Assembly (NCBI GenBank): GCA_031284195.1
Contig: JAITAI010000081.1
Coordinates: forward strand, 1 to 9,540
From: Treponema sp.
GTDB taxonomy: Bacteria; Spirochaetota; Spirochaetia; Treponematales; Breznakiellaceae
Length of the DNA stretch: 9,540 nucleotides
Reading direction: 5' to 3'
Under the pieces are notes generated by a model. The model had not been told where the DNA came from, searched no databases, and saw only the letters and a program-made list of their open reading frames with translations. The translations under genes and the position numbers were made by a program. Below, piece after piece: positions 1 to 6,999 of this stretch. Numbering within the stretch: the first letter of the stretch is position 1; each line of letters begins with the position of its first letter.

Positions 1-15
1 GGAGGCGGCGGTTGA

Positions 16-1296
16 CCAACTGCTCCAAACGGCGCAAAGATACTGACCGGTAAACCCCATGGTCAGAATTTGAACGTGAGATTTTCCGGGGGTTCGGTCA
101 GTTTTTTACGTGAGACTTCACGCGGATCGGAGAGCGAGTATTCGCAATTCCATTGGACCAGCAATAATTCGCCGTATATAACGCTGAATTATTCCGAGAA
201 CACTTGTTTAATTAAAGGGGTTAAAGAAGGGACGGCGACGGTAACGGTGAGTCATAGCTCATCGTTAAATGCGATAAATCTGGTTGTGATAGTGGAACCG
301 GATGTTACCAAAAATTCGCTGTATATTACAACGGCATCGACATTAATTGAGATGAAGCCGTCCGATGCGAACCGGAGTGTTAGTGCGCGGCTGGTCGGGG
401 GAAACGCGGAAGATATATACGGGTTTAGCTGGGTTGTCGCCAATTATGAATCGGACCGGAAAACGTCGACCGGGGGGAGCTATCCGGTTATTGAAGTGGT
501 GGCGAATGCGGATAATGCGTATATTGTGCCCAAAGAAGAAGGGACGGCCATAATACGGGTATCACATCCGAAAACGTCCTATAAGCTCGATATCCGGGTA
601 AATGTGAAACTCTACAGCGCAATCAAGTTTTCAAAGACGAATGTTACCATGGATATGGGTATGAGTACAACGGTTTCGATAGAAGTCCCGACAGGGATGA
701 CGGCGGTGTATGAAAGCACTGACGACACGGTTGCGTCGGTAACGGGGACCAACAAGGTGTGCATTATCGAGGCGTACCGGGCGGGGACGGTTATTATAAC
801 GGGGAGGAATGTTACCGGGACAACACATGATGAAATTGTGGTGAAGATAAACCATGTTGATAACGCGAAGGTAAAATACATTCAAACGAGCGTGAATTTA
901 GTGACCATGCGGTTATACGGGAATAACCCGATGATTACGGCCACGCCGGTGGGGGTCGGGTCGGGGAATGACGCCATAAGCGGTTTACGGTGGAGGTCGT
1001 TAAATACAAATATCGTGCAGTTAGGGAATAACGGCATTGGATTTTCACAAGTACAATTTATTCCCGTTGGGGTTGGGCCAGCAGAAGTAATAATTGAGCA
1101 TACTTCAATGCCGGGATATGTGAAGCGGTTGTATGTGGTTGTGAATGTTGATGAATCAATATTCTCACTGTCAGATTATTTTATTGAGTTAGCACAGAAT
1201 ACGACAGGGCGGATAAAAGCAACCGTGACAAACGTGCCAAACTTTAATTATATAACCGATCTTGAATGGAAATCGGATAATGAAAGCGTGGTGTAG
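16..1296 (+). pseudogene. BIG (Ig-like) repeat surface protein, upstream part of broken gene A
   Basis: This is a repetitive all-beta protein, probably cell-surface or periplasmic. Its units of about 85-100 residues resemble bacterial Ig-like group 2 (BIG_2) domains. Each unit has a 'Y-I-T-T' type first strand, a 'GG...D...FSW' centre, a glycine turn ('EGTA', 'AGTV') and a closing 'VSHP' strand. Four units are readable: about 16-310, 318-614, 615-870 and 872-1160. A fifth begins at 1161 and is cut by TAG at 1294-1296. The homologous reading continues in the same frame past the TAG (next residues VQAENDGYAQ), so the stop looks like a point lesion. The frame is open only from 16, after a TGA at 13-15. 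The first possible start, TTG at 70, has no ribosome binding site and lies inside a repeat, so the true 5' end is outside the window or lost. The function is unknown beyond a likely adhesive or surface role, as in other BIG proteins. Confidence 0.72.
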
Positions 1297-2378
1297 GTGC
1301 AAGCGGAGAATGACGGGTACGCACAGTTAATCGCGTTTGCACCGGGGGATGCGACAGTAACGGTATTTTACGGGGGGAGAAGATTGGTTGTGCGGTGCAT
1401 GTTTCAGAGCCGAAAACGCTGGAAGTTATCAGTTTTATCTACATTATGATAGGGGAGCAATATACGGCCCATTATACGGTGACCCCGGATAATGATGACG
1501 CGCTTATTCAGGCGAGTGTTGCCGGAGGGTACAACGGCATTGTGGTAAGTCATTTTCCGGAGCGGAATGAAATTGTCTTTGTCGGCGGGGAAGAACCCAG
1601 TGATACGTTATTTACGTTAAGCGCAAATGAGATTGAAGCGTTAATATCGGTACGGGTGACGGATCAATCGGAATTTCGTTGGGTAGATAAGAACTCGGTA
1701 CGGACGACGCCGGGGGCAGCGCCAACGGAATTATTTTATGAAATATTACCGGCAAAGTCAGCGGTAACTATGTATGATGTCTATGGCAACGGTATAGAAA
1801 ATGATCCAAGTGTAGCGGCGGTTGTTATTGACAAGGATGAGCAGAAAGTAACGGTTGCGCCGCATAAGAGCGGTTTTAGAAGGCTAAAGTTACGGTCGTC
1901 ACGGGATAACAGTGAAATTGTCTTAGATATTTATGCGTACTACGAAACCGTGAATGTCAATTGGGTTATGGACACAAATATTACGTGGGTAACGGGATCA
2001 GGGGGAAATGCAAAGAAATCGCGGATAGACGGGTTAGCGAAAGCGATATATATCGCGGATGATGAAAGTATAAAACTATACGCGAATGCGGATAAGGCGG
2101 AGGCGGGGCTAACCATACCCTCGGCTGCAAACAATACAAATGATTCGGAGCTTGGGGTGAGCGTACGTCCTCTTGATGGGGGTTCTCCCGGCGTTGCGGT
2201 ATGGTGTCAAGACTGGCCAGGTCCGGGATCAAGCGGGAAAGCGAATGATTCATTATATGAATCGAAGTACGTCGGGACGATAAAAATTGAATATAAATAT
2301 TGGAACGGGGGTACGGTGAAAGCAACGTTTTACAAGATGTTTATGGTATACCGCGAAAAATGGCGGCGGAAATTTTAA
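1297..2378 (+). pseudogene. BIG repeat surface protein, downstream part of broken gene A
   Basis: This continues the gene above. Frame 1 runs from 1297 to about 1395 and completes the fifth BIG unit (APGDATVTV...GGRRLVVR). It then reads into an unrelated stretch. The sensible continuation (VHVSEPKT...) is in the frame starting at 1395, which stays open to TAA at 2376-2378. Restoring one G at the GG of 1394-1395 fuses the two, giving VVR-VHV. After a more diverged unit (about 1400-1700), a non-repeat C-terminal region rich in W, Y and N (about 1930-2378) probably forms a terminal domain. It ends in a basic tail, EKWRRKF. An isolated ORF starting at GTG 1395 has no Shine-Dalgarno and no signal peptide, so it is unlikely to be a gene on its own. 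The stop lies 14 bases before the next gene, which suggests one ancestral operon. Confidence 0.68.
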
Positions 2379-2392
2379 TAAAGGGGCAAGGC

Positions 2393-2944
2393 ATGAAAAA
2401 GACAGGAATGGCAGTATTTATGGCGGGGCTCATTATCAGTACGTGTAATAATGGGTTTTATAGTAGCAGCAATGAATCGAATGAGCGGGTAAATAAGTCA
2501 AAAAGGACGGTGATTGACGCTTCAAAGTACGTAGATTTTACGGTGATGGAAAATAACGCGGCGATGTTTAAAAAGGATGATCTTATTTATACGTCATTTG
2601 GGACGTTTCGGAACGGGAATTCATATATCAAGATAGACCGGAAGGAAGGGACGGTCGAACTATCATCGGATAATGCGTACTATGAGGAAAAGGAAGGGCA
2701 GCAATTTTTTGCGAAGTTCCAATTTGGCGTACAGGCGGCAAATAATGATTGCCTGTATATCAAGCAGCCGGGGAAAAAGAACGGGACAGCAATTGTGAAT
2801 GATTATGCGTTTAACGATGCGGCGATTCCTGATTTGTTGGTATGTATATCCTTATACGGGTTTGGGAAGAACCGGATAGAGGTAAGTTCGATTATGGACG
2901 GGTATATTGCCATGCCCTCCGGGACATATTGGAAGAGTGAATAG
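2393..2944 (+). CDS. Putative small lipoprotein, function unknown (183 aa)
   Basis: The start is ATG 2393. It follows an AAGGGG ribosome binding site at proper spacing and begins a signal peptide: basic MKK, then the hydrophobic stretch MAVFMAGLII. In-frame starts further upstream (for example ATG 2360) overlap the end of gene A and would bury the signal. Cys18 in I-S-T-C could be a lipidation site under the relaxed spirochaetal lipobox rules, but Thr at -1 is unusual, so simple secretion is also possible. After a Ser/Asn-rich linker (SSSNESNERVNKS), the mature part is a mixed polar sequence with many aromatic beta-strand-like segments and no BIG repeat. I do not recognise the family. It lies between two broken BIG-repeat genes on the same strand, 14 bases after one and 45 before the other, and was probably co-expressed with them as an envelope protein. 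Its own frame is intact. Confidence 0.66.
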   Translation: MKKTGMAVFMAGLIISTCNNGFYSSSNESNERVNKSKRTVIDASKYVDFTVMENNAAMFKKDDLIYTSFGTFRNGNSYIKIDRKEGTVELSSDNAYYEEKEGQQFFAKFQFGVQAANNDCLYIKQPGKKNGTAIVNDYAFNDAAIPDLLVCISLYGFGKNRIEVSSIMDGYIAMPSGTYWKSE

Positions 2945-2989
2945 CAGGGAACAGGCAGTGGAAAGAAAGTGAGAAGCGAGGGAAGCAAC

Positions 2990-3817
2990 ATGAGAAAAAT
3001 AGCGGTGATATTAATCGGGTGTGTATTGATGGCGGCATCCTGTTCGATGGGGAATGATACTACTGATACCACGCCGAAGATTACTTCAATAAAATTTGAA
3101 GAGGCTGCGAAGGAGATTACCGCTGGTGAAAGTGTTTCAGTAAAGCTGAACATGAACCCGAAAGGCGCACGGAAAACAGCCGGGGAAAAGGTGGTATATT
3201 CGGTTTCAGGGGGTAGTGTTGTTTCCATTAATGAAGAAAGCAGTGACGATGGGGTGATATTAGAGGGGATTGGGGCGGGGAGCGTCGTTGTTATTGCGAA
3301 ATATGAGAAGCTGGTAGCGTATCTTGAGGTAAAAGTATCAGGTATTGTGAATTTGAATATCCCGCATATTGTAACGGAAAATACCGTTATTGAAGTGGAA
3401 ATAAATAGGAAGAAAAGCATTTCCCTTAATTTGCAGGGAGGGAGTGTTGTTGACAATGCGAATTTTGCATGGGTAAACGGCAATTCGGGTGTAATTAATT
3501 TAGAGACCAGCACCAATATTGGTATTGTAGAAGGGTTACAAATTGGCTCATCGGTGATTACGGTAAACCATCCGAAGGCGCAATACCCGGTAGATATCAT
3601 AGTATATTGTGTCGGGTTTGATGAAATCCCGTATTATATTACAACTAGTGATAATGTGGTAAACATTAACCAAACAGAGCTGTCAAGAACCATTACGGTC
3701 AGCTTAAACGGGGGGAATGAGGCAGACAAGAATTCATTTCAATATAGGATTAAAGAAGGGGCGTCTTTCTTTGGGATAGACGGTATGAAAGACACGGTGA
3801 GCATACGGCCTTTATAG
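2990..3817 (+). pseudogene. BIG repeat lipoprotein, N-terminal part of broken gene C
   Basis: ATG 2990 follows a GAGGGA ribosome binding site and opens a clear lipoprotein signal: MRK, a hydrophobic core, then M-A-A-S-C with Cys18 as the expected lipidated residue. A GTG 21 bases upstream is in frame but would only add charged residues before the signal. The mature protein starts with a short Asp/Thr linker. It is followed by BIG-like units at about residues 30-125 and 126-213, and the first two thirds of a third unit (PYYITTSDNVV onward). TAG at 3815-3817 interrupts this third unit. The sequence after the stop (EGVGLLEVSHPKAEY, same frame) exactly completes the repeat, compare PKEEGTAIIRVSHPKTSY in gene A. 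A truncated secreted lipoprotein of 275 aa could still be made. The full product would be an outer-surface, membrane-anchored repeat protein. Confidence 0.74.
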
Positions 3818-5428
3818 GAGGGGGTTGGGTTACTGGAGGTAAGCCATCCAAAAGCGGAATATACCTTAAAAATACAGGTTATTGTTTATACGGTACAGGA
3901 AGATAAATATATTGAATTGTCGGAAACTTTTGTGACCATGAATATGGCTGAGTCAAAATACCTTTCGGCAACTATGGTGGGGGCGGTACAAAGCGATTAT
4001 AATGATAAGTATACGTACAGCAGCGCTACGCCTGATATTGTTGAGGTTGTACAAAATAAAAACACTTTTTATTTGAAAGGATTAAGCGCCGGGATAACGA
4101 TAGTGACGGTTAATAATGAGTATGCTGATTTCCCACGGAAAATGCTGGTTATCGTCGATGGGACGGGCAGTATGCAGGTCGCGGCGGAAAAATATATCAG
4201 TACAAGCCAAAATGTTATCCAAATGGAAGTTGGCGGCGATACGACGTTATTAAAAATGGCGCTGGTAGGCGGCATTGAGGCGGATAGAAACGGGTTTAGC
4301 TGGACGGTGAGCGATTCATCGATTATTGAAGTGGCAAGTAATTCAGGGGTGGTAAAAAACACGCGGCGGGTAAGGCGGAGTGTGGTTGATAATGAATGGA
4401 TAGAAAAACTTGTGGCGGAAGCGGTTATTACGGCAAAGAAAGTAGGGACGGCGACTATTACAGTTGCAAATACCAATTCGGAAAATAATACAACCGTATT
4501 AGTGAAGGTGTATCCACGAGGGACGTTTAATACGGCGGGGGTTGATGTCTATAATACCGGGGTATACCGGGTAGAAGCAGGCGGGGAAAAAGCGATTACG
4601 CTATGGACAAGCAGCGGGACGGGATCTATTGGGGATGTTATATGGGAAGTGGAAGATACGGCAATTGCGGCGGTGACGGGGACAGGGTTAAACGGTGTTT
4701 TGGAAGGGTTTGCAAACGGCATTACGTATCTTACGGTAAAAGGCGGCAACTTAAGAAATCCGTTCAAACAGGTAGTCATTGTCGGCGATGACGCTTATGT
4801 GAAAAGTATTAAATATTTTTATATCAACGGGGTATATAAAAATATCGGGATTGGGCATAATCTTATTATCAGTATTGACGAAATAAACTTACAGCACGGG
4901 GAAAATACCTATAGTGTGGTGAATACACGGCCTGATGTGGTGGAAGCGACCGTTATCGGGAACCGAATATTATTACAGGGCATGAGCCGTGGGGAGGCGG
5001 TGCTCACGGTAAGCGATACGGTGGTAGGTATAACGAATGATTTATATATTAAAGTAGACGAGTCTAATATATCGGTTGATACGCCGTACTATATTTCCGG
5101 GGACACCTATGTCGGGGTGGTAGTAGGTGGTACGGTACAATTTCCGGTAAGTCTGGTGGGCGCTCCGGAAGCGGAGAAAGGGAAACTTATTTGGGCGACA
5201 GAAGACGGCGCGGTTGCGGGTATTGTCGCAAACGGGGAAGAAGCCCGTATCGAGGGGAAATCATTCGGGCAGACGAAAATCACGGTAGGGCACGCAAAGA
5301 GTGAAAATACGAAAGAAATTGTTGTTTATGTGGTAAAAAATGCGTCTGACTTGCTGAATAACGTGTTGCTTGGGTCTACAAAGCTTCATTATTTAATCCG
5401 AAAGGGAATACGGAATATATCAAAGTAA
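3818..5428 (+). pseudogene. BIG repeat lipoprotein, middle part of broken gene C
   Basis: This is in frame with the segment before the TAG, and no plausible translation start is present. The first candidate, TTG 3917, lies inside a repeat without a ribosome binding site. The stretch completes the third BIG-like unit and holds five more, beginning near KYIELSETFV (3908), KYISTSQNVI (4190), the TFNTAGVDVY region (4525), IKYFYINGVY (4807) and PYYISGDTYV (5084). Each carries the strand-turn-strand pattern ending in a 'VTV' or 'ITV' strand. One unit is enlarged by a basic insert (NTRRVRRSVVDNEW, about 4360-4400), which probably forms an exposed loop. The readable homology stops at about 5383, where the frame runs out of register and ends at TAA 5426-5428 after a nonsense tail (KLHYLIRKG). 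The protein is probably not expressed unless the TAG is suppressed. Confidence 0.7.
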
Positions 5429-5667
5429 TCACTAACGCAAATGACTATGAAAAGACAAATATTACCTGGAACGTAGATAGTGTCGATGTGATTGAATTTG
5501 TGGATGTAGGATATGATTATGCCGGCATCCGGGCAAAGGAAAACGGGGTTGCGAAAGTAACGGTAAGCCATCCGGCAAACCATATGCCGTTGACATTGTA
5601 CGTATCTGTTACCATGCACGTCTCTATTCCGGAGGGGACCGGCCGGCCGTGGTTGCCTTCTAAATAA
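5383..5667 (+). pseudogene. BIG repeat lipoprotein, C-terminal part of broken gene C (shifted frame)
   Basis: From about 5383 the repeat homology continues one frame away. ASLFNPKGNTEY is followed by TNITWNVDSVDVIEF and by GVAKVTVSHPANHMP, a complete BIG-like unit with the family's W centre and VSHP closing strand. Restoring one G at AAG (5381-5383) joins T-K to A-S and makes gene C one frame from 2990 to TAA 5665-5667, 892 aa in all. The protein then ends abruptly about 15 residues after the last unit (IPEGTGRPWLPSK). It lacks the W/Y/N-rich C-terminal domain seen in gene A. It may therefore be truncated at the 3' end near the GC-rich GGACCGGCCGGCCG stretch at about 5637-5650, or it may simply be a shorter paralogue. 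Confidence 0.62.
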
Positions 5668-5684
5668 GGGGCGATAGCTAGGTA

Positions 5685-5837
5685 TCATGACCATTTCTGC
5701 CGGAGGTTCCCCGTATTTTCATCTCGTTTGGTTTCTTTATGTTTCTCTTCTTGTAACTTTTCAATTGCTTTTACAACTGCCTTTAGCTGATATTCTTTTG
5801 CTATATTTCCATCTTTTTGTATATTGATCCTTGGATA
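5685..5837 (-). pseudogene. Coding remnant, C-terminal fragment of unknown gene
   Basis: On the minus strand an open frame of 50 codons runs from just after TAG (5838-5840) to TGA at 5685-5687. Its composition looks coding and helical: DGNIAKEYQLKAVVKAIEKL followed by a charged QEEKHKETKRDE tail. It has no ATG, GTG or TTG near its beginning, and upstream stops close it, so it is most likely the 3' remnant of a gene. Its direction opposes the BIG genes. I cannot assign a family. A chance ORF is possible, but the amphipathic helix pattern argues for coding origin. Confidence 0.35.
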
Positions 5838-5960
5838 CTATCATTTGTCAAGAACTACTTTTCGTTTTTTCACACCGCCAGGATGCGGTGCGGTTATACA
5901 TTAAAATTCCTGGATTTTATTTCGTGTAACTCTTTACGAAGGCATCCTAAAGGTTCTTAT

Positions 5961-5992
5961 GAAAAAATAAAAGCCCCCGTATTCTCGGAGGC
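5961..5992 (-). terminator. Rho-independent terminator-like hairpin, minus strand
   Basis: Read on the minus strand, GCCTCCG (5992-5986) pairs with CGGGGGC (5979-5973) around a 6-base loop. This makes seven pairs including one G-U, followed directly by TTTTATTTTTT. On the plus strand the same stem has a C-A mismatch and lacks an immediate T-run, so the minus direction is favoured. No minus-strand gene is visible just upstream (above 6000), so it may have lost its gene. Confidence 0.5.
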
Positions 5993-6021
5993 CGGCGCCG
6001 TTTTTTATGCCGGATAAGACA

Positions 6022-6050
6022 TTGTTCAAGTTTTTTCGGGATGGTATAAT
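6022..6050 (+). promoter_or_regulatory. Sigma70-type promoter for the HTH peptide
   Basis: TTGTTC (6022-6027), a 17-base spacer and a perfect TATAAT (6045-6050) make a good housekeeping promoter. It lies 26 bases before the ATG at 6077, with a G-rich ribosome binding site (GGGACGGGGG, 6061-6070) in between. Confidence 0.6.
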
Positions 6051-6076
6051 AGCAAAGAACGGGACGGGGGTCGGCA

Positions 6077-6187
6077 ATGAAGAAGAAGCGTATTATGCCG
6101 TCTGAGGCGGTACGGAAATACATGGCGTATTACGGTATAAACAATACCGATCTTGCGGGCGCACTGGGCGCAATTGGGCTAAAATGA
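6077..6187 (+). CDS. 36-aa HTH-like peptide, possibly a truncated XRE-type regulator or antitoxin
   Basis: ATG 6077 to TGA 6185-6187 encodes 36 residues that start MKKKRIMPSEAVRKYMAYYG and end TDLAGALGAIGLK. The 'AVRKYMAYYGINNTDLAGALG' part resembles the first two helices of an XRE/HigA-type helix-turn-helix. The recognition helix and the rest are missing, and the sequence changes to an AT-rich cassette within a few bases of the stop. It has its own promoter and ribosome binding site, so transcription is likely. I read it as the surviving 5' end of a regulator or antitoxin gene cut by insertion of the HEPN/MNT cassette. An independent micropeptide cannot be excluded. Confidence 0.42.
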   Translation: MKKKRIMPSEAVRKYMAYYGINNTDLAGALGAIGLK

Positions 6188-6192
6188 CGCAC

Positions 6193-6220
6193 TTGACAAA
6201 AAAGAATGGAAATATATAAT
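6193..6220 (+). promoter_or_regulatory. Consensus promoter of the MNT/HEPN cassette
   Basis: TTGACA (6193-6198), a 16-base spacer and TATAAT (6215-6220) match both consensus hexamers completely. The expected transcription start, 6-8 bases after the -10 box, falls at about 6226-6228. That is on the ATG at 6227, so the message would be leaderless or nearly so. The region is AT-rich, so a chance -10 is possible, but the pair at this spacing is unlikely to be random. Confidence 0.55.
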
Positions 6221-6226
6221 AAAAAC

Positions 6227-6547
6227 ATGGATATTTTAACAGAGAAAATAGACAATATAAAAGAATCCGTCCTCAAATTTGTGCCGGCAAAGTATATCTA
6301 TCTTTTTGGTTCCTATGCCTATGGTAATCCAACCGAAGAAAGCGATATAGATATTTACGTTGTAACACCAGATAATATAAATAATTTTTCAGAATTGTAT
6401 GCAAAAATAATCGGTGATTTAGGAGATAAAAAAATATTTTTTATAGATTTATTATTAGGGCGAGAAACTTATTTTAATGCAAGAAGGGAAAACAATATCT
6501 TTGAGAGAACGATTTGTCAAAAGGGGAAACTATTATATGAACAATGA
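6227..6547 (+). CDS. mntA: Minimal nucleotidyltransferase (MNT), MntA-like antitoxin of a HEPN/MNT pair
   Basis: This 106-aa protein has the polymerase-beta-type minimal nucleotidyltransferase core. Residues 26-29 (LFGS) start the GS-x10-D-x-D motif, with G28, S29, D40 and D42, and D74 in IFFIDLLLG is the likely third metal ligand. In characterised HEPN/MNT systems the MNT enzyme inactivates its HEPN partner by AMP transfer, and that is the likely role here. The start at 6227 is chosen because an in-frame ATG at 6206 lies inside the apparent promoter. With 6206 the protein would be 113 aa. The stop overlaps the HEPN start by 11 bases, a sign of translational coupling. The gene is much more AT-rich than its neighbours, which suggests horizontal acquisition. 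The family assignment is firm, while the antitoxin role rests on context. Confidence 0.82.
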   Translation: MDILTEKIDNIKESVLKFVPAKYIYLFGSYAYGNPTEESDIDIYVVTPDNINNFSELYAKIIGDLGDKKIFFIDLLLGRETYFNARRENNIFERTICQKGKLLYEQ

Positions 6548-6929
6548 AAATGTAAAAGAATGGTTACAACTTGCGGACGATGATTTATATTCTGCAAAAA
6601 TATTGAATGAAGCTGCTCGCAAGCCCTATGAAATTATATGTTACCATTGTGCCCAGGCGACAGAAAAATATTTAAAAGGTTATTTAACCTTTAGAGACAT
6701 TATTCCGAAAAAGACTCATGATTTGGTTTTTTTGTATAATTTGTGCACTGAAAAAGATAACGGATTTCAAAGCATAAAAAGAATATGCGAATTTCTCAAT
6801 AGATTTGCCGATGATATACGTTATCCACATAAATATCTTCTGAGTCGCAAGTTCTTAGGCAGTTTTGTAGAGAAACGCATCGGTACGCATGGACTCAATA
6901 ATAGTGCCGAACACCCGCAAACGCTTTAA
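6537..6929 (+). CDS. HEPN-domain protein, HepT-like toxin partner, altered C-terminus
   Basis: ATG 6537 overlaps the end of the MNT gene and follows AAGGGG at 6521-6526. The 130-aa product is a helical HEPN protein of the COG2250 kind. It has EWLQLADDDLYSAKIL in helix 1, then the YHCAQATEKYLKGYL helix with its conserved HxxQATEKxLKxxL pattern, KKTHDL, and a DDIRYPHKY segment around residues 92-100. HEPN toxins are usually RNases with an Rx4-6H site. Here the canonical spacing is not clear, as expected of the RYP-type branch. After residue 100 the usual last helix is missing and is replaced by LLSRKFLGSFVEKRIG and a tail with no HEPN character. The 3' end has thus probably been exchanged at about 6838 by a rearrangement linked to the nearby IS66. 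It may be inactive, and an inactive toxin would relax the need for the antitoxin. Confidence 0.76.
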   Translation: MNNENVKEWLQLADDDLYSAKILNEAARKPYEIICYHCAQATEKYLKGYLTFRDIIPKKTHDLVFLYNLCTEKDNGFQSIKRICEFLNRFADDIRYPHKYLLSRKFLGSFVEKRIGTHGLNNSAEHPQTL

Positions 6930-6954
6930 TTTGGGTAAAAACCGCTGATACTCC

Positions 6955-6978
6955 GTATCTGTCAATTTTAACCACCCT
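6955..6978 (+). repeat. Left terminal inverted repeat of the IS66 element
   Basis: GTATCTGTCAATTTTAACC and onward matches the reverse complement of the right end (GTATCCGTCAAATTCGCC and onward). Matches are dense over the first 14 bases (12 of 14) and weaker inside. It lies about 11 bases after the last clear coding-unrelated flank and 35 bases from the tnpC stop. Confidence 0.6.
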
Positions 6979-6999
6979 CTAAAAAAAATTTAGAGGGTG
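6973..6999. terminator. Perfect 11-bp hairpin spanning the tnpC stop codon
   Basis: CACCCTCTAAA (6973-6983) pairs perfectly with TTTAGAGGGTG (6989-6999) around a 5-base loop. It covers the last codons and TAA of tnpC, just inside the left inverted repeat. No T-run follows on either strand (on the minus strand the T-run is in the loop and 3' arm). Termination is therefore possible but not classic. It could also block transcripts entering from outside the element. Confidence 0.5.

Larger units (their letters stand above)
5668..6021. other. Intergenic patchwork without an intact gene
   Basis: Between the end of gene C and the next promoter I find no complete gene. The stretch holds the minus-strand remnant at 5685-5837, and a perfect 6-bp inverted repeat CACCGC/GCGGTG at 5873-5878 and 5885-5890 with a 6-base loop and no T-run. 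It also holds a 20-codon minus-strand open stretch at 5897-5956 (EPLGCLRKELHEIK...), which faintly recalls RelE/HigB-type toxins but is too short to call. A terminator-like hairpin follows at 5961-5992. The mixture suggests remains of several insertions or deletions. Confidence 0.45.

Noticed and set aside
70..72. TTG as a true start for gene A
   Set aside because: It has no ribosome binding site or signal peptide, and the repeat homology continues upstream to about position 16.
2803..3600. Minus-strand ORF of 265 aa
   Set aside because: It is antisense to the lipoprotein and BIG gene C. The sequence is a low-complexity F/T/P/S shadow with no ribosome binding site or domain.
1..5667. CRISPR array or diversity-generating retroelement behind the repeats
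   Set aside because: The repeats are protein-domain repeats with diverged DNA and no regular spacers. No reverse transcriptase or template/variable repeat pair is present.
5873..5890. CACCGC/GCGGTG inverted repeat as a terminator
   Set aside because: The stem is only 6 bp and has no T-run after it in either direction.
5817..6017. Plus-strand ORF of 66 aa
   Set aside because: The ATG has no ribosome binding site, the ORF runs over the minus-strand terminator hairpin, and the protein has no coding character.
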